64,000 nt of DNA from Halomicrobium urmianum (GCF_020217425.1 NZ_CP084090.1:2728001-2792000); one strand, 5' to 3'. Shown: positions 41,238-49,871, counted from the first letter of the stretch. Notes: generated by a model from the letters alone, not told the origin. Numbers and translations: made by a program.

Positions 41238-41906
41238 ATGAACAGGCGGGAGTTCGTCCGGACCGCCGGCGGGGTCGCGGGTGGAACCGCGGCCCTCAGC
41301 GCCTCCGGCGCCGCGGTCGCCCAGGAGGGCGGCAACGAGAGCGGCGGCGGCGGTGGCGGCGGACAACCGGACTTCGGCGGGTTTCTGGACGACGTCGGTA
41401 ACTACGACGGATCGGTCACGGACGCGACCGGGCAGGACTCGGTCACGGTGGCCGTCGGCGCCCAGGGCAACGGCGGCGCCTACGCCTTCGATCCGCCGGC
41501 CGTCCACGTGGACAACGGCGCGACCGTCCAGTGGGAATGGACCGGCGAGGGCGGCGGCCACAACGTCGTCTCCGACGGCGACGGACCGCTGGGGTCGGAC
41601 ACCTACAGCGAGGCCGGCGTCAACTACGAACACACCTTCGAGGAGGACGGCATCTACCCCTACATCTGCGAGCCCCACGTGGGCATGGGGATGAAAGGTG
41701 CCATCGTCGTCGGCTCCGACTACCCCACCGCCGACACCGGCGGTGAGGGAGCCGTCGAGACGCTGGCACCCGAGGAGGCCGGCGTGCCGATCCAGCCCCA
41801 CTTCGTCGGCATCGCGACCGGGCTGGCCATCATCGTCTCGCTGATCTTCACGTTCTTCACGCTGAAGTACGGTGAATCGCCTCACACCAGCGGAGGGAAC
41901 GACTGA
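41238..41906 (+). CDS. halocyanin (membrane-anchored blue copper protein)
   Basis: 222 residues. Tat signal MNRREFVRTAGGVAGGTAAL, then a Gly-rich linker and the cupredoxin domain: AYAFDPPAVHVDNGATVQWE, GGHNVVSDGDGPLGSDTYSE, ICEPHVGMGMKGAIVVGSDY; ligands His (GGHN), Cys, His and Met are all present. Unlike lipid-anchored halocyanins, it has a C-terminal membrane helix FVGIATGLAIIVSLIFTFFT. First of a tightly packed operon with Rieske protein and cytochrome b; likely takes electrons from the complex. Confidence 0.92.
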   Translation: MNRREFVRTAGGVAGGTAALSASGAAVAQEGGNESGGGGGGGQPDFGGFLDDVGNYDGSVTDATGQDSVTVAVGAQGNGGAYAFDPPAVHVDNGATVQWEWTGEGGGHNVVSDGDGPLGSDTYSEAGVNYEHTFEEDGIYPYICEPHVGMGMKGAIVVGSDYPTADTGGEGAVETLAPEEAGVPIQPHFVGIATGLAIIVSLIFTFFTLKYGESPHTSGGND

Positions 41907-42340
41907 TGTCCTCGACAGGCTCCACGTACGGTGACATCCACCGCTACGAACAGCCCCGAGAGAGCACGGCCGCCGCGCTGGCCATCGTCGTGCTGACGAT
42001 CATCGAGGTGGTGTTCGTCGGACTGTTCACCTACGGCATGCTGGCGGGCTGGGCGTCCGGTACCGGTACCGGGCTCACGCCGGGTCTCGTCAACGCCAAC
42101 ATGTTCCTCGGCGGCGTGCTGACGGTCATCTTCGTCGACCTCGCCTTCATTCTGCTACTGTACCGCAAGGAGTTCCTCCCCGACGTGATGATCGTCAAGA
42201 AGCGCCGCCGCAAATGGGAGGACCTCTACGTCCGCGAGGACGATGTCGACGGGACGTCGATCGCCGGCGGCGACGGCGACGGCGACGGCGGACCGTGGGA
42301 GAACTTCAAACACGCAGTGTACCCCTACTACAAGAAGTAA
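41906..42340 (+). CDS. membrane protein of the bc1-like operon (DUF7318-type)
   Basis: 144 residues (MSSTGSTYGDIHRYEQPRES). Two membrane segments AAALAIVVLTIIEVVFVGLF and NMFLGGVLTVIFVDLAFILL, then a basic stretch KKRRRKWEDLYVREDDVDGT. The ATG overlaps the halocyanin stop (TGATG), so translation is coupled. Family DUF7318 as I recall, specific to this operon; structural subunit suspected. Confidence 0.78.
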   Translation: MSSTGSTYGDIHRYEQPRESTAAALAIVVLTIIEVVFVGLFTYGMLAGWASGTGTGLTPGLVNANMFLGGVLTVIFVDLAFILLLYRKEFLPDVMIVKKRRRKWEDLYVREDDVDGTSIAGGDGDGDGGPWENFKHAVYPYYKK

Positions 42341-42342
42341 CA

Positions 42343-43194
42343 ATGCCAGTTGACGAAGACAAGTATCCGGCAGAATCGGGACGGCGTCGCTTCGTGAAGG
42401 GCGTGGTCGGCAGCGCGGCGCTCTCGAGCGTCGGCGCCGGCGGCGCAGCAGCGCTCGACACGGTCACTCAGGAGGCCGGGTCCGGCGGCGGACAGACGCA
42501 GTACGTCGCCATCGAGAACACGGCCGGCCCGGCACCTCGCGGGATGCCGCTCATCCCGCTGGAGATCCAGGACGGGGAACTGTACGGCGTGTGGCCCGAG
42601 TACAACTCCGAACAGGACCTCGCCGTCGCCGAGGACTTCGGCGGGAGCGGGATCACCTACTCGTCGGCCTGGTTCCAGTACTGCGGGCTCCAGTCGGCCC
42701 AGGGCGTCGATCCCCAGGCGGACGCGAACAACGCCTTCATCTCCTCGCCGTCCTACACCTGGCAGGAGGAGCAGGAGTCGGGCGTTCCGCTACAGGTCAG
42801 TTGGTTCGACGACTACGAGTCGTGGGGCAACGGCATCGGGACCGACGGCGTCGGCAAGCCCGCCACCGCCAACTGGCGGTCCGAGGAGGCGAGCACGAAG
42901 ATCACGGTTCAGGTCCTCCGCTCGCCGCGGGTCACCCAGATGGCCAACGGAGAGGGTCCCTTCTCCGACCTGCCCGGCCAGGTCCAGCAGTTCATCGACG
43001 CTGCTACGGCGCAGGACTTCATGGCCTGGACGAACAAGTGCACGCACTTCTGCTGCGTGCCCGGCTGGAAGACGAACGAGGGCGCCGAGAACTACGACGC
43101 CGGCGACGACGTCTACTGCCAGTGTCACCAGTCCGTCTACGACCCGTTCAGTCCCGTCCTGAAAACCTTCACCGCGCTACCGCGCCCCAACTGA
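42343..43194 (+). CDS. Rieske iron-sulfur protein of the bc1-like complex
   Basis: 283 residues. Twin-arginine start ESGRRRFVKGVVGSAALSSV (anchor), a long middle domain and the 2Fe-2S site at the C-terminus: NKCTHFCCVPGWKT (C-x-H) and DVYCQCHQSVYDPFSPV (C-x-x-H); the additional cysteines FCC and CQC can form the Rieske disulfide. Transfers electrons from quinol at the b subunit to a copper or haem protein. The middle insert of about 120 residues (SSPSYTWQEEQESGVPLQVS) is larger than in typical Rieske proteins. Confidence 0.92.
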   Translation: MPVDEDKYPAESGRRRFVKGVVGSAALSSVGAGGAAALDTVTQEAGSGGGQTQYVAIENTAGPAPRGMPLIPLEIQDGELYGVWPEYNSEQDLAVAEDFGGSGITYSSAWFQYCGLQSAQGVDPQADANNAFISSPSYTWQEEQESGVPLQVSWFDDYESWGNGIGTDGVGKPATANWRSEEASTKITVQVLRSPRVTQMANGEGPFSDLPGQVQQFIDAATAQDFMAWTNKCTHFCCVPGWKTNEGAENYDAGDDVYCQCHQSVYDPFSPVLKTFTALPRPN

Positions 43195-43197
43195 CCC

Positions 43198-44001
43198 ATG
43201 AGCCTGGAACGCAAGGAGGAACACGACCGCGACGCGTGGATGGAGTCCCGGGACCTGACGCCGCTGGAGTCCATCTACCTCACGACGCTGATGTGGCTCG
43301 ACAAGCGGCTGCGGGTGGTTGACTACCTCGAGCTGCTCGAGGACATGTACTACAAGGTCAACCTCCAGATGCCCAAGAGCCACACCGAGCAGTACAACCT
43401 CGACAACAAGTTCTGGTACTGGTACCCGCTGTACGCGCTCGGGTCGTTCTCGACGCTGGCGTACATCGTCGCGGCCGTCTCCGGCGCGTTGCTGGGGTTC
43501 TACTACGCCCCCGCCGCGGCGGCCTCCGACGGCTCGGTCACCGTCGCCTACGAGTCGGTCCAGCTCATCATGGGCCAGCTCAACCTGGGCTACTTCCTGC
43601 GGTCGGTCCACCGCTGGGCCGCCCAGGTGATGGTCGCCGCCGTGTTCCTGCACATGCTGCGGGTCTACTTCACGGGCGCGTACAAGGAGCCCCGCGAACT
43701 CAACTGGATCATCGGGATCGTCCTGATCTCGCTGACCATGGTCTTCGGGTACACGGGCTACCTGCTGCCCTGGAGCCAGCTGAGCTACTGGGCGGGCCAG
43801 ATCGGCGTCGAGATGGCGCTGTCGATCCCGCTGATCGGCGAGTGGGTCGCACAGCTCATATTCGGCGGCTTCACGCTGGGGCAGTCGACGCTGATGCGGA
43901 TGTACATCCTGCACGTGTTCTTCCTGCCCTTCATCACCACCGCCATCATCGCGGTCCACATCGGCATCGTCTGGATGCAAGGCATCGCTGAACCCCACTA
44001 A
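43198..44001 (+). CDS. cytochrome b, N-terminal (b6-like) subunit
   Basis: 267 residues. Four membrane helices with haem ligands: SVHRWAAQVMVAAVFLHMLR (H...H in helix II) and LHVFFLPFITTAIIAVHIGI (helix IV); quinone-site helix with LISLTMVFGYTGYLLPWSQL (GYLLPW). The first 70 residues are soluble (LTTLMWLDKRLRVVDYLELL). Forms the core of the quinol-oxidising complex with the next gene product. Confidence 0.94.
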   Translation: MSLERKEEHDRDAWMESRDLTPLESIYLTTLMWLDKRLRVVDYLELLEDMYYKVNLQMPKSHTEQYNLDNKFWYWYPLYALGSFSTLAYIVAAVSGALLGFYYAPAAAASDGSVTVAYESVQLIMGQLNLGYFLRSVHRWAAQVMVAAVFLHMLRVYFTGAYKEPRELNWIIGIVLISLTMVFGYTGYLLPWSQLSYWAGQIGVEMALSIPLIGEWVAQLIFGGFTLGQSTLMRMYILHVFFLPFITTAIIAVHIGIVWMQGIAEPH

Positions 44002-44003
44002 CC

Positions 44004-44771
44004 ATGACCGACGACACAGACTCCGAGGACGTCCGCACCGACGGATCCGGTCCAGGCATCGTCCCGCCGGACGACGAGACCCCGACGTGGAGCGAGCGCA
44101 AGGAGCGCACGCAGGGGCTCTCCCGGCTGACCTACGAGTACTTCGAGCGGGCCCGCCGCGAGGATCAGGACCTGCGCCAGCAGTCCGACTACGTCGAGCG
44201 CGACGTGCTGGGCTTCCCGGCCTGGCCCCACGAGATGATCCGCAACCTGGCGCTGACGACGTTCTTCGTCGGGATGATCCTGTTCCTGTCGGCCGCGCTG
44301 CCGCCGGAGATGCCCGCCCCGGCCAACGCCAACACGACGCCGCAGATCATCCTGCCGGACTGGTACCTCTACTGGTCGTTCGGCCTGCTGAAGCTGTCGC
44401 CGCTGAACCCCCAGCTCAGCATCCTCGGCGGCCAGAAGCTGATGGCCGACCGGATGTACGGCGTGCTGGCGAACCTGGTCGTCGTCGGCGCCATCGCCAT
44501 CGTCCCCTTCCTGAACAAGGGATCGGCGCGGCGCCCCGTCGAGAACCCGTTCTGGGCCGCCATCGGTATGGGCGGCGTGGTGTTCAGCATGACCATCGCC
44601 GCGCTGTCCGTCCAGAACCTCATCCCGATGAGCGCCTCGCTCCTGCTGGACATTACGTTCCTGCTCCCGCTGGTCTCCGGCACGATCACCTACGCCGTGC
44701 TCCGGACGATGCGGGAGGGGTACATGTTCAACCTCAACCGGCGGTACTACCGGCTTCGGCCACCGAAGTGA
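44004..44771 (+). CDS. cytochrome b, C-terminal (subunit IV-like) subunit
   Basis: 255 residues. The first 75 are soluble; the membrane part starts at IRNLALTTFFVGMILFLSAA and carries the quinol-site motif as PDWYLYWSFGLLKL (PEWY in other organisms, here PDWY). Further helices MYGVLANLVVVGAIAIVPFL, AIGMGGVVFSMTIAALSVQN and LLLDITFLLPLVSGTITYAV. Two bases separate it from the b subunit gene. The split is like plastid cyt b6/subunit IV. Confidence 0.93.
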   Translation: MTDDTDSEDVRTDGSGPGIVPPDDETPTWSERKERTQGLSRLTYEYFERARREDQDLRQQSDYVERDVLGFPAWPHEMIRNLALTTFFVGMILFLSAALPPEMPAPANANTTPQIILPDWYLYWSFGLLKLSPLNPQLSILGGQKLMADRMYGVLANLVVVGAIAIVPFLNKGSARRPVENPFWAAIGMGGVVFSMTIAALSVQNLIPMSASLLLDITFLLPLVSGTITYAVLRTMREGYMFNLNRRYYRLRPPK

Positions 44772-44949
44772 CCGGCAGCCCCGAACCGCCCGAACCGCAT
44801 CCAGCGTCGCTTTCCGCCCTCCGTTCTCGCCGCCCGTTATCGATGTCGCCGTCCGCTGACTCCCGCGTCTCGCTGCCCGTGCAGACCGTCGAGGCGGTCG
44901 TCCGTCCCGACTCGCTGCAGTAAAGTACGCCCGGTCGCTAGACCCGACG

Positions 44950-45246
44950 ATGACAGACGACGGGCCCGGCGGGCGCGAGGTAGAGGTCCCGATGCGGGTC
45001 TACAAGGCCGTGACGGTCTTCTCGACGTTGTTCGCCGTGGTCTGCGTCGTCGGGGGCTTCGTGTTGCTCGACGAGGCGACGAACCGCGCGCGGCTCCCGG
45101 CGTCTGAAGTCGACCCCGTCGTGGCCCTGGCCGGCATCGCCGTCATTGTCCTCGGGGCGGCGACCTACGCCTTCTCGACTCGATTCCGGACTTCGGAAAT
45201 GGGAAAGTCTAAAGACGACGCTGTCGAAGGATCCGACAATGGCTGA
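44950..45246 (+). CDS. two-span membrane protein of the bc1-like operon (DUF7315-type)
   Basis: 98 residues (MTDDGPGGREVEVPMRVYKA). Membrane helices VTVFSTLFAVVCVVGGFVLL and PVVALAGIAVIVLGAATYAF; the soluble end TSEMGKSKDDAVEGSDNG overlaps the start of the following gene by 8 bases. I recall the family as DUF7315. Probably a small subunit of, or partner to, the respiratory complex. Confidence 0.75.
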   Translation: MTDDGPGGREVEVPMRVYKAVTVFSTLFAVVCVVGGFVLLDEATNRARLPASEVDPVVALAGIAVIVLGAATYAFSTRFRTSEMGKSKDDAVEGSDNG

Positions 45247-45511
45247 CGAATTCATCAAGGGGCTGAGCGCCCTCATGGTCGGCGGACTGGGCTGGATGAC
45301 GCTGGCCGGCTGGTACCGCACTCACCACTTCGAGGGGCGACAGCTGACGGCCGAGATCACGGTCGAGAACCCGACGGTGTACGACCAGATCGGCTTCTTC
45401 CTGATGGACGCCTTCTTCTGGTTCGCCATCCTCGGCGCCCTGACCTTCTGGGTGCTCCTCCCCGCGATCGAGGAGGCCCGCGAGGCGTGGGCCGCCCGCC
45501 AGTCGGAGTAA
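45239..45511 (+). CDS. two-span membrane protein of the bc1-like operon (DUF7314-type)
   Basis: 90 residues from ATG 45239 (MADEFIKGLSALMVGGLGWM). Helices FIKGLSALMVGGLGWMTLAG and FFLMDAFFWFAILGALTFWV, then an amphipathic end LPAIEEAREAWAARQSE. Coupled to the gene before it by an 8-base overlap. Family DUF7314 as I recall; role unknown but always in this operon. Confidence 0.75.
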   Translation: MADEFIKGLSALMVGGLGWMTLAGWYRTHHFEGRQLTAEITVENPTVYDQIGFFLMDAFFWFAILGALTFWVLLPAIEEAREAWAARQSE

Positions 45512-45922
45512 CGCCGCGAGACCGAATCGGCCGCTTCTTCTTCGCGACCGGACAACTGTGAGTGCCGATAGCGTTCAGGCGGACACGCAGCGAGGAGCGT
45601 CAGTTCCGAATCGCCGGCCGTCTCCGGACCGACGGCCGCCCTGGATCGACGCCTATCAGTGAGCCATCCGCGACGGCGTGACGTCCGGAAGGAGCGTCGC
45701 GGGCCGGTTCTCCCGCGCGCCGCTGTCGGCTCAATGACGGCGTGAGAACGGCGTCGGGCGCGGAAACGAACTGGAACCGGTGACGGACGACGGCGTCCCC
45801 TCGGAGTCGCTCGGTCGAGACGTGCGCGAGAGGCGAGTGGGAGACGAGAGAGACTGGCAGGAGAGAGAGACGCGAGAGATCGACGGACAGGTCCGGACGG
45901 GACGAGCGGAGAAGGGCGGCGA
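45512..45922. other. 411-base spacer with a purine-rich strand
   Basis: No gene seen. Between convergent genes. From about 45820 to 45910 the plus strand is nearly all purine with many GAGA units (GAGAGAGACTGGCAGGAGAG, GAGACGCGAGAGATCGACGG). The complement, pyrimidine-rich, is downstream of the minus-strand gene that ends at 45923 and could be its termination region. Confidence 0.45.
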
Positions 45923-46384
45923 TCAGACGACCGCCGACCAGTAGCCCTGGACGAGCCAGAAGATGCTCTGGAAGGCGGCGTACATGAGCACGAGGACGGC
46001 GGCGACGAGCGACGCCTTCGGCCGCTCGAGGTCCAGCTCGCGGCGCGCCTCGACCTTGCGGGACTCGAACTCGAAGAAGTCGGTGAGGAACAGCCCCAGC
46101 ACGAGCATCGAGAGCACGATGCCGCCGTGCTGCTCGACTGTCGTGTAGTAGAACGAGGCGAGCACGAGGAGCACGTTCATGACCTCGTGGGGGAGGTAGC
46201 GGCTGACCTCCGCGGCGCCGCCCTCGCGGTACTGCAGCACGTGGTTGTCGTGGGCGAGCTTCCGTGTCACGAAGTTCGCGAGCACGAGCGCGAGCAGGAC
46301 GTACTCGATGACGCGGACGCCCCCGAACACCTCCGGTGCGAGCAGGGCATCGAGCGGCCCGAACAGATTCACGAACGCCTGCAT
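45923..46384 (-). CDS. multi-span membrane protein (DUF7313-type)
   Basis: 153 residues, four membrane segments: VRVIEYVLLALVLANFVTRK, EVMNVLLVLASFYYTTVEQH, GIVLSMLVLGLFLTDFFEFE and SLVAAVLVLMYAAFQSIFWL. I recall this family as DUF7313, linked with the bc1-like cluster in haloarchaea. The gene is on the other strand and 0.4 kb from the operon. Unknown function. Confidence 0.75.
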   Translation of the reverse strand: MQAFVNLFGPLDALLAPEVFGGVRVIEYVLLALVLANFVTRKLAHDNHVLQYREGGAAEVSRYLPHEVMNVLLVLASFYYTTVEQHGGIVLSMLVLGLFLTDFFEFESRKVEARRELDLERPKASLVAAVLVLMYAAFQSIFWLVQGYWSAVV

Positions 46385-46426
46385 ACCCGACTCTGTGTTC
46401 GACGCCCATTAGTGTCTTTCCAATCG

Positions 46427-47164
46427 CTACGGGAAGCGCGGCGCGCTGGCGGCCGTTACCGCAATCTCGACGGCTCCAGTCGGCCGGAGGTCGATCGGAT
46501 CGTCGACGCCGATCGAGGCCACGTCCTCGCCGTCGGCCACCAGCGTCACCGGGGCCTCGTCGCGCTCGACGCGCAAGCGCAGCGAGGCCAGCGGGAGGAC
46601 CCACTGGTCGGGGTCGGTGGCGAAGGGCGCGATGGGCGCTACGGCGGCCACGCCGGTGTCGGGCGCGACCACGGGCGCGTCGATCCGGCGGGCGTAGCCG
46701 GTCGAGCCGGCCGGCGTCGCGACGACGACGCCGTCGGCGCGGACCTGGGCCACGTCGACGTCACCGGCGGCGATCGAGAACTCGGAGATGCGGGCGGCCT
46801 CCGCGGCGACCAGCGTCACGTCGGTCAGCGCCTCCGCGACGCGCTCGCCGCCCAGGTCGACAGCGAGCAGCGGGTGGCGCTCGACGTCCCACTCGCCGGC
46901 CGCGAGCGCGTCGGCGACGCCCGGCAGGTCGTCGACGGGGACCGAGCGGAGACCGCGGCCGGCGTCGACGGGGAGGATCGGCGTCCCCGGCGCCCGGTAC
47001 GCGACGTCGAGCGCGGACTGCTCACCGACGGCCACGACGATCGACGGGTCCGCCGAGAGGACTGTCTCGGGATCACCCGTGACGACCGCGGCGCCCGCCA
47101 CCTCGAGCGCGTCGGCGAGTCCCGGCGCTTCGCCGACGACGCCGACCACGGACTGCTCGTCCAT
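46427..47164 (-). CDS. NAD kinase-like protein lacking the GGDGT motif
   Basis: 245 residues (MDEQSVVGVVGEAPGLADAL). The C-terminal half is NAD-kinase-like: VDVAQVRADGVVVATPAGST with GSTGYARRIDAPVV, and LPLASLRLRVERDEAPVTLV. The N-terminal motif that should be GGDGT reads VAVGEQSALDVA; that motif binds ATP/metal in true kinases. The protein may have lost kinase activity or bind another ligand. It is conserved in haloarchaea next to DUF7313 as far as I remember. Sits 42 bases upstream of the DUF7313 gene on the same strand. Confidence 0.78.
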   Translation of the reverse strand: MDEQSVVGVVGEAPGLADALEVAGAAVVTGDPETVLSADPSIVVAVGEQSALDVAYRAPGTPILPVDAGRGLRSVPVDDLPGVADALAAGEWDVERHPLLAVDLGGERVAEALTDVTLVAAEAARISEFSIAAGDVDVAQVRADGVVVATPAGSTGYARRIDAPVVAPDTGVAAVAPIAPFATDPDQWVLPLASLRLRVERDEAPVTLVADGEDVASIGVDDPIDLRPTGAVEIAVTAASAPRFP

Positions 47165-47291
47165 ACCACGGGGTCCGTCCCGGCGGAGAAAAAAGCCCCG
47201 ACAGCGATCCAGACGGACTGTCGTAGGTCGGTGCCGGTATGGCCGCCCGTCATCGGGCGACCGAACCCGAACACAGCTACGACAGTCCGTA

Positions 47292-48521
47292 TCACTCCCG
47301 CAGTCGCTGGCGGACGTACCGCGCGAGGATCGGCAGGTCGTCGAGGTGCAGCAGCTTCCGCATCGCCAGCTTGTTCCCCTTGTTGACCTCGGCGAGCGTG
47401 TCGTCGGCGGCGGCCCGCAGATCGGCCATCAACTGGTCGTAGCGCTCGTTGGGCGCGAGGTACAGCAGGTCGGTCATCAGCAGGCGCGTCTCGGCGCGCG
47501 GGGCGACGTCGCGGTGCCAGAGGTCGTCGTAGACGGACACCGCCTCCGCCGAGACGTCACGCTGGCCAGTGAGACAGGCGTCGACGGTCGCAGCCGCCGC
47601 GCGGGCCGACTTCATGCCCTTGTGGATCCCCTCGCCCCACAGCGGGTCGATCGACGGCACGGTGTCGCCGATGGCCATGAAGCCGTCCGTACTCAGCGAC
47701 CCCGGCGGCTGGATGTGGGCCGAGCCGCGGTGCTGCTTGCCCGCCAGACGGGTCGCGTCGGCGAACCGGGGATCCCGGTCGAGCCAGTACTCGAGGTAGT
47801 CGTCGATGGCCATCCCGTCCCGGCCGTACTCGCGGTGGGAGTCGTTCTGGATGTAACAGATCCCGACCTTCGCCGTGTCGCCGCCGGTGTGGAAGATCCA
47901 GGAGTAGCCGCCCGGCGCGAGGTCGTGGTCCAGACGCAGCATCATCGCGTCCGTGAGGTCAGCGTAGTCGGGGTGGTCCACCTCGACGCCCTCCAGCTCG
48001 TACTCGATCCCGATGGCCTGGCGCTCGCGCCTGAGGTCGGTGACGCCCAGCTCCTTCGCCAGAGGCGCTGACGGCCCGGTGGCGTCGACGATGATATCGC
48101 CGTACACCTCCTCGTCCCCGTCGTAGCGGACGCCGGCGATCGACCCGTCCTCGACGATGGGCGCGGAGACGCGGGAGTCGAAGCGGTACTCGGCGCCCTC
48201 CGCGCGTCCCTCGGCGACGAGCCACCGCTTGAAGTCCGCGAACTCCAGGACGGCGCCGGGCTGTTCCCGGACGAAGTGGTTGTTGGGCGACTCGAGGACG
48301 ACGTCGTCGGTGTAGTTCATGACGACGTCGTCGGGCACGTTGAACGCCGCCATCATCGACGGGAAGGTGCCGGCGGTCGATTTGTTGCTCTGACGTGGGA
48401 ACTCGTCTTCCGGTTCGGTCTCGAGGACGACGACGTCGTACCCTCTCGCGGCCACGTCCCGGGCACACTGGGCCCCGGCCGGCCCGGCCCCGGCGATCAC
48501 CACGTCAAAGCGGTCGCGCAT
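47292..48521 (-). CDS. geranylgeranyl reductase-type FAD oxidoreductase
   Basis: 409 residues from ATG 48519-48521 (MRDRFDVVIAGAGPAGAQCA). FAD site GAGPAGAQCARDVAARGYDV, E/D in VLETEPEDEFPRQSNKSTAG, the GD motif GFMAIGDTVPSIDPLWGEGI (GDA-like; P..G.GI) and the lipid reductase-like DIIVDATGPSAPLAKELGVT. The PRQSNKSTAGTF variant differs from the usual P...CGEG motif of digeranylgeranylglycerolipid reductase. Reduction of isoprenoid double bonds is inferred. It is divergent from the Asp-rich helical gene; the two promoters share 159 bases. Confidence 0.82.
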   Translation of the reverse strand: MRDRFDVVIAGAGPAGAQCARDVAARGYDVVVLETEPEDEFPRQSNKSTAGTFPSMMAAFNVPDDVVMNYTDDVVLESPNNHFVREQPGAVLEFADFKRWLVAEGRAEGAEYRFDSRVSAPIVEDGSIAGVRYDGDEEVYGDIIVDATGPSAPLAKELGVTDLRRERQAIGIEYELEGVEVDHPDYADLTDAMMLRLDHDLAPGGYSWIFHTGGDTAKVGICYIQNDSHREYGRDGMAIDDYLEYWLDRDPRFADATRLAGKQHRGSAHIQPPGSLSTDGFMAIGDTVPSIDPLWGEGIHKGMKSARAAAATVDACLTGQRDVSAEAVSVYDDLWHRDVAPRAETRLLMTDLLYLAPNERYDQLMADLRAAADDTLAEVNKGNKLAMRKLLHLDDLPILARYVRQRLRE

Positions 48522-48680
48522 ACTCGCTGGTGGCACCTCCGCGTAATCAACCTTGCTGAACTAACCGCACCGGTGTGATGCGTTTCCGATACGTACCCGG
48601 CGACGAGTTGCCTCTCGAAAGGGTAAAGCCGCCCCCGAACACAGAACCGGGGGACGCGGGCATTCCCGCGGGTGGATCAC

Positions 48681-49841
48681 ATGCTCAAGACAGGTGCAGG
48701 GCGGCTCGCCGACAGCGGGCGGCTCCCGACGGCGCTGCGCGCGGTGCTGGGCTACTACGCCGACGCCGGCGTGTTCGACTACGGGAGCCTCGCGCTGAAA
48801 CGCGCAGTCGACGACCGGACCGAGCGGATGATCGACGGCGTGTTCGCAATCGTCGAGGGAGCGCTGGCCGAGGAGTTCGATCGCGAGGCCGTCGACTTCG
48901 ACTACGACACCAAGCTCGTCCTGCCCGCGCAACTGACGCTCGGCTACGTCTACCGCCAGGCCCGCCAGGACGCCGACGGCGACCCCGTGACCGACGGGAT
49001 CGCCACCGGCGTCCCCGGGGTCAGCGAGGACGCCCTCGAACTCGGGCCCGACCAATCGCTGTCGCCCCGCGAGCGCGTCGTCCGCGCCGAGCAGATGACC
49101 CGCCTGTCGATCGAGGCGCTAATCGACGGCGACATGCGCGACGCCGTCAACGACGACGAGTTCGAGGACTTCGAGGTCGACTTCCGGGCCGACATGCGCC
49201 GCGTGGCCGAGACCGCTCAGCAGGCCCTGCAGGCCGACCTCCAGGCCACGCTGGATGGCCTCCCGCCCGTCGTCGAAGAGACCTACCAGTGGGCCGTCGA
49301 CTACAGCGAGGCCCACCAGGATCGCGACGAGCACTTCCGGGCGCTGATGACCGCCGCGGAGAACGACGAGACGGACTCCCTGCCGGACGTCCGCGAGCAG
49401 TACAAGTTCGCCGACTTCGACGAGCCGCCGGAGGGCTTCTCCGATGCGGAGATCGACCTGCCCTACTTCAAGACGCAGTACGCTCGCGTCGGCGTCCTCT
49501 ACGACGGCATGCTCGACCTCTACCGGTTGGCCGGCCTCGACGTCAGCGACGACTTCGCGAAGGCCATCGTCCTCGCGATCATCGGCGCCCAGATCTGGCT
49601 CGACGACGTCGACGACTACGCGGACGACCGTCGCGAGGGCCAGTTGACGCCCGTCACCGCCGAGTACCTGCTCGCGCCGGACGACGAGGCCGGCTACCGC
49701 CGCGTCGTCGACATCACCGAGCAGTACCTCGACCTCGCCAAGGAGTACGCCACTCGCGCGGACTCGCCGCTGACGGGGGTCGCGGTGGAGTACATCTACC
49801 GGTCCGGCGAGCCCGAGGTGTTGCCCGGGGCGCCGAAGTAG
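48681..49841 (+). CDS. helical protein with DDxDDxxDD motif, possible isoprenoid-synthase fold
   Basis: 386 residues from ATG 48681 with GGTGG just upstream; a GTG at 48672 is also possible. All-helical. Near residue 310, IVLAIIGAQIWLDDVDDYAD and DRREGQLTPVTAEYLLAPDD resemble the aspartate-rich metal-binding motif and following turn of class I terpenoid synthases. An earlier DYDTKLVLPAQLTLGYVYRQ may match the helix with the other Asp/Asn site. I do not recognise the family. The divergent geranylgeranyl-reductase-type flavoprotein supports an isoprenoid role, but both points are inference. Confidence 0.65.
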   Translation: MLKTGAGRLADSGRLPTALRAVLGYYADAGVFDYGSLALKRAVDDRTERMIDGVFAIVEGALAEEFDREAVDFDYDTKLVLPAQLTLGYVYRQARQDADGDPVTDGIATGVPGVSEDALELGPDQSLSPRERVVRAEQMTRLSIEALIDGDMRDAVNDDEFEDFEVDFRADMRRVAETAQQALQADLQATLDGLPPVVEETYQWAVDYSEAHQDRDEHFRALMTAAENDETDSLPDVREQYKFADFDEPPEGFSDAEIDLPYFKTQYARVGVLYDGMLDLYRLAGLDVSDDFAKAIVLAIIGAQIWLDDVDDYADDRREGQLTPVTAEYLLAPDDEAGYRRVVDITEQYLDLAKEYATRADSPLTGVAVEYIYRSGEPEVLPGAPK

Positions 49842-49871
49842 GACCGGTGGATATCGGAGGGTCGAGACGGG

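Noticed and set aside
44843-44923. 26-codon frame whose end (VQTVEAVVRPDSLQ) recalls the start of a P-II/GlnK protein
   Set aside because: Too short, stops where the family continues, and lies in a 178-base gap inside the respiratory operon; similarity may be chance.
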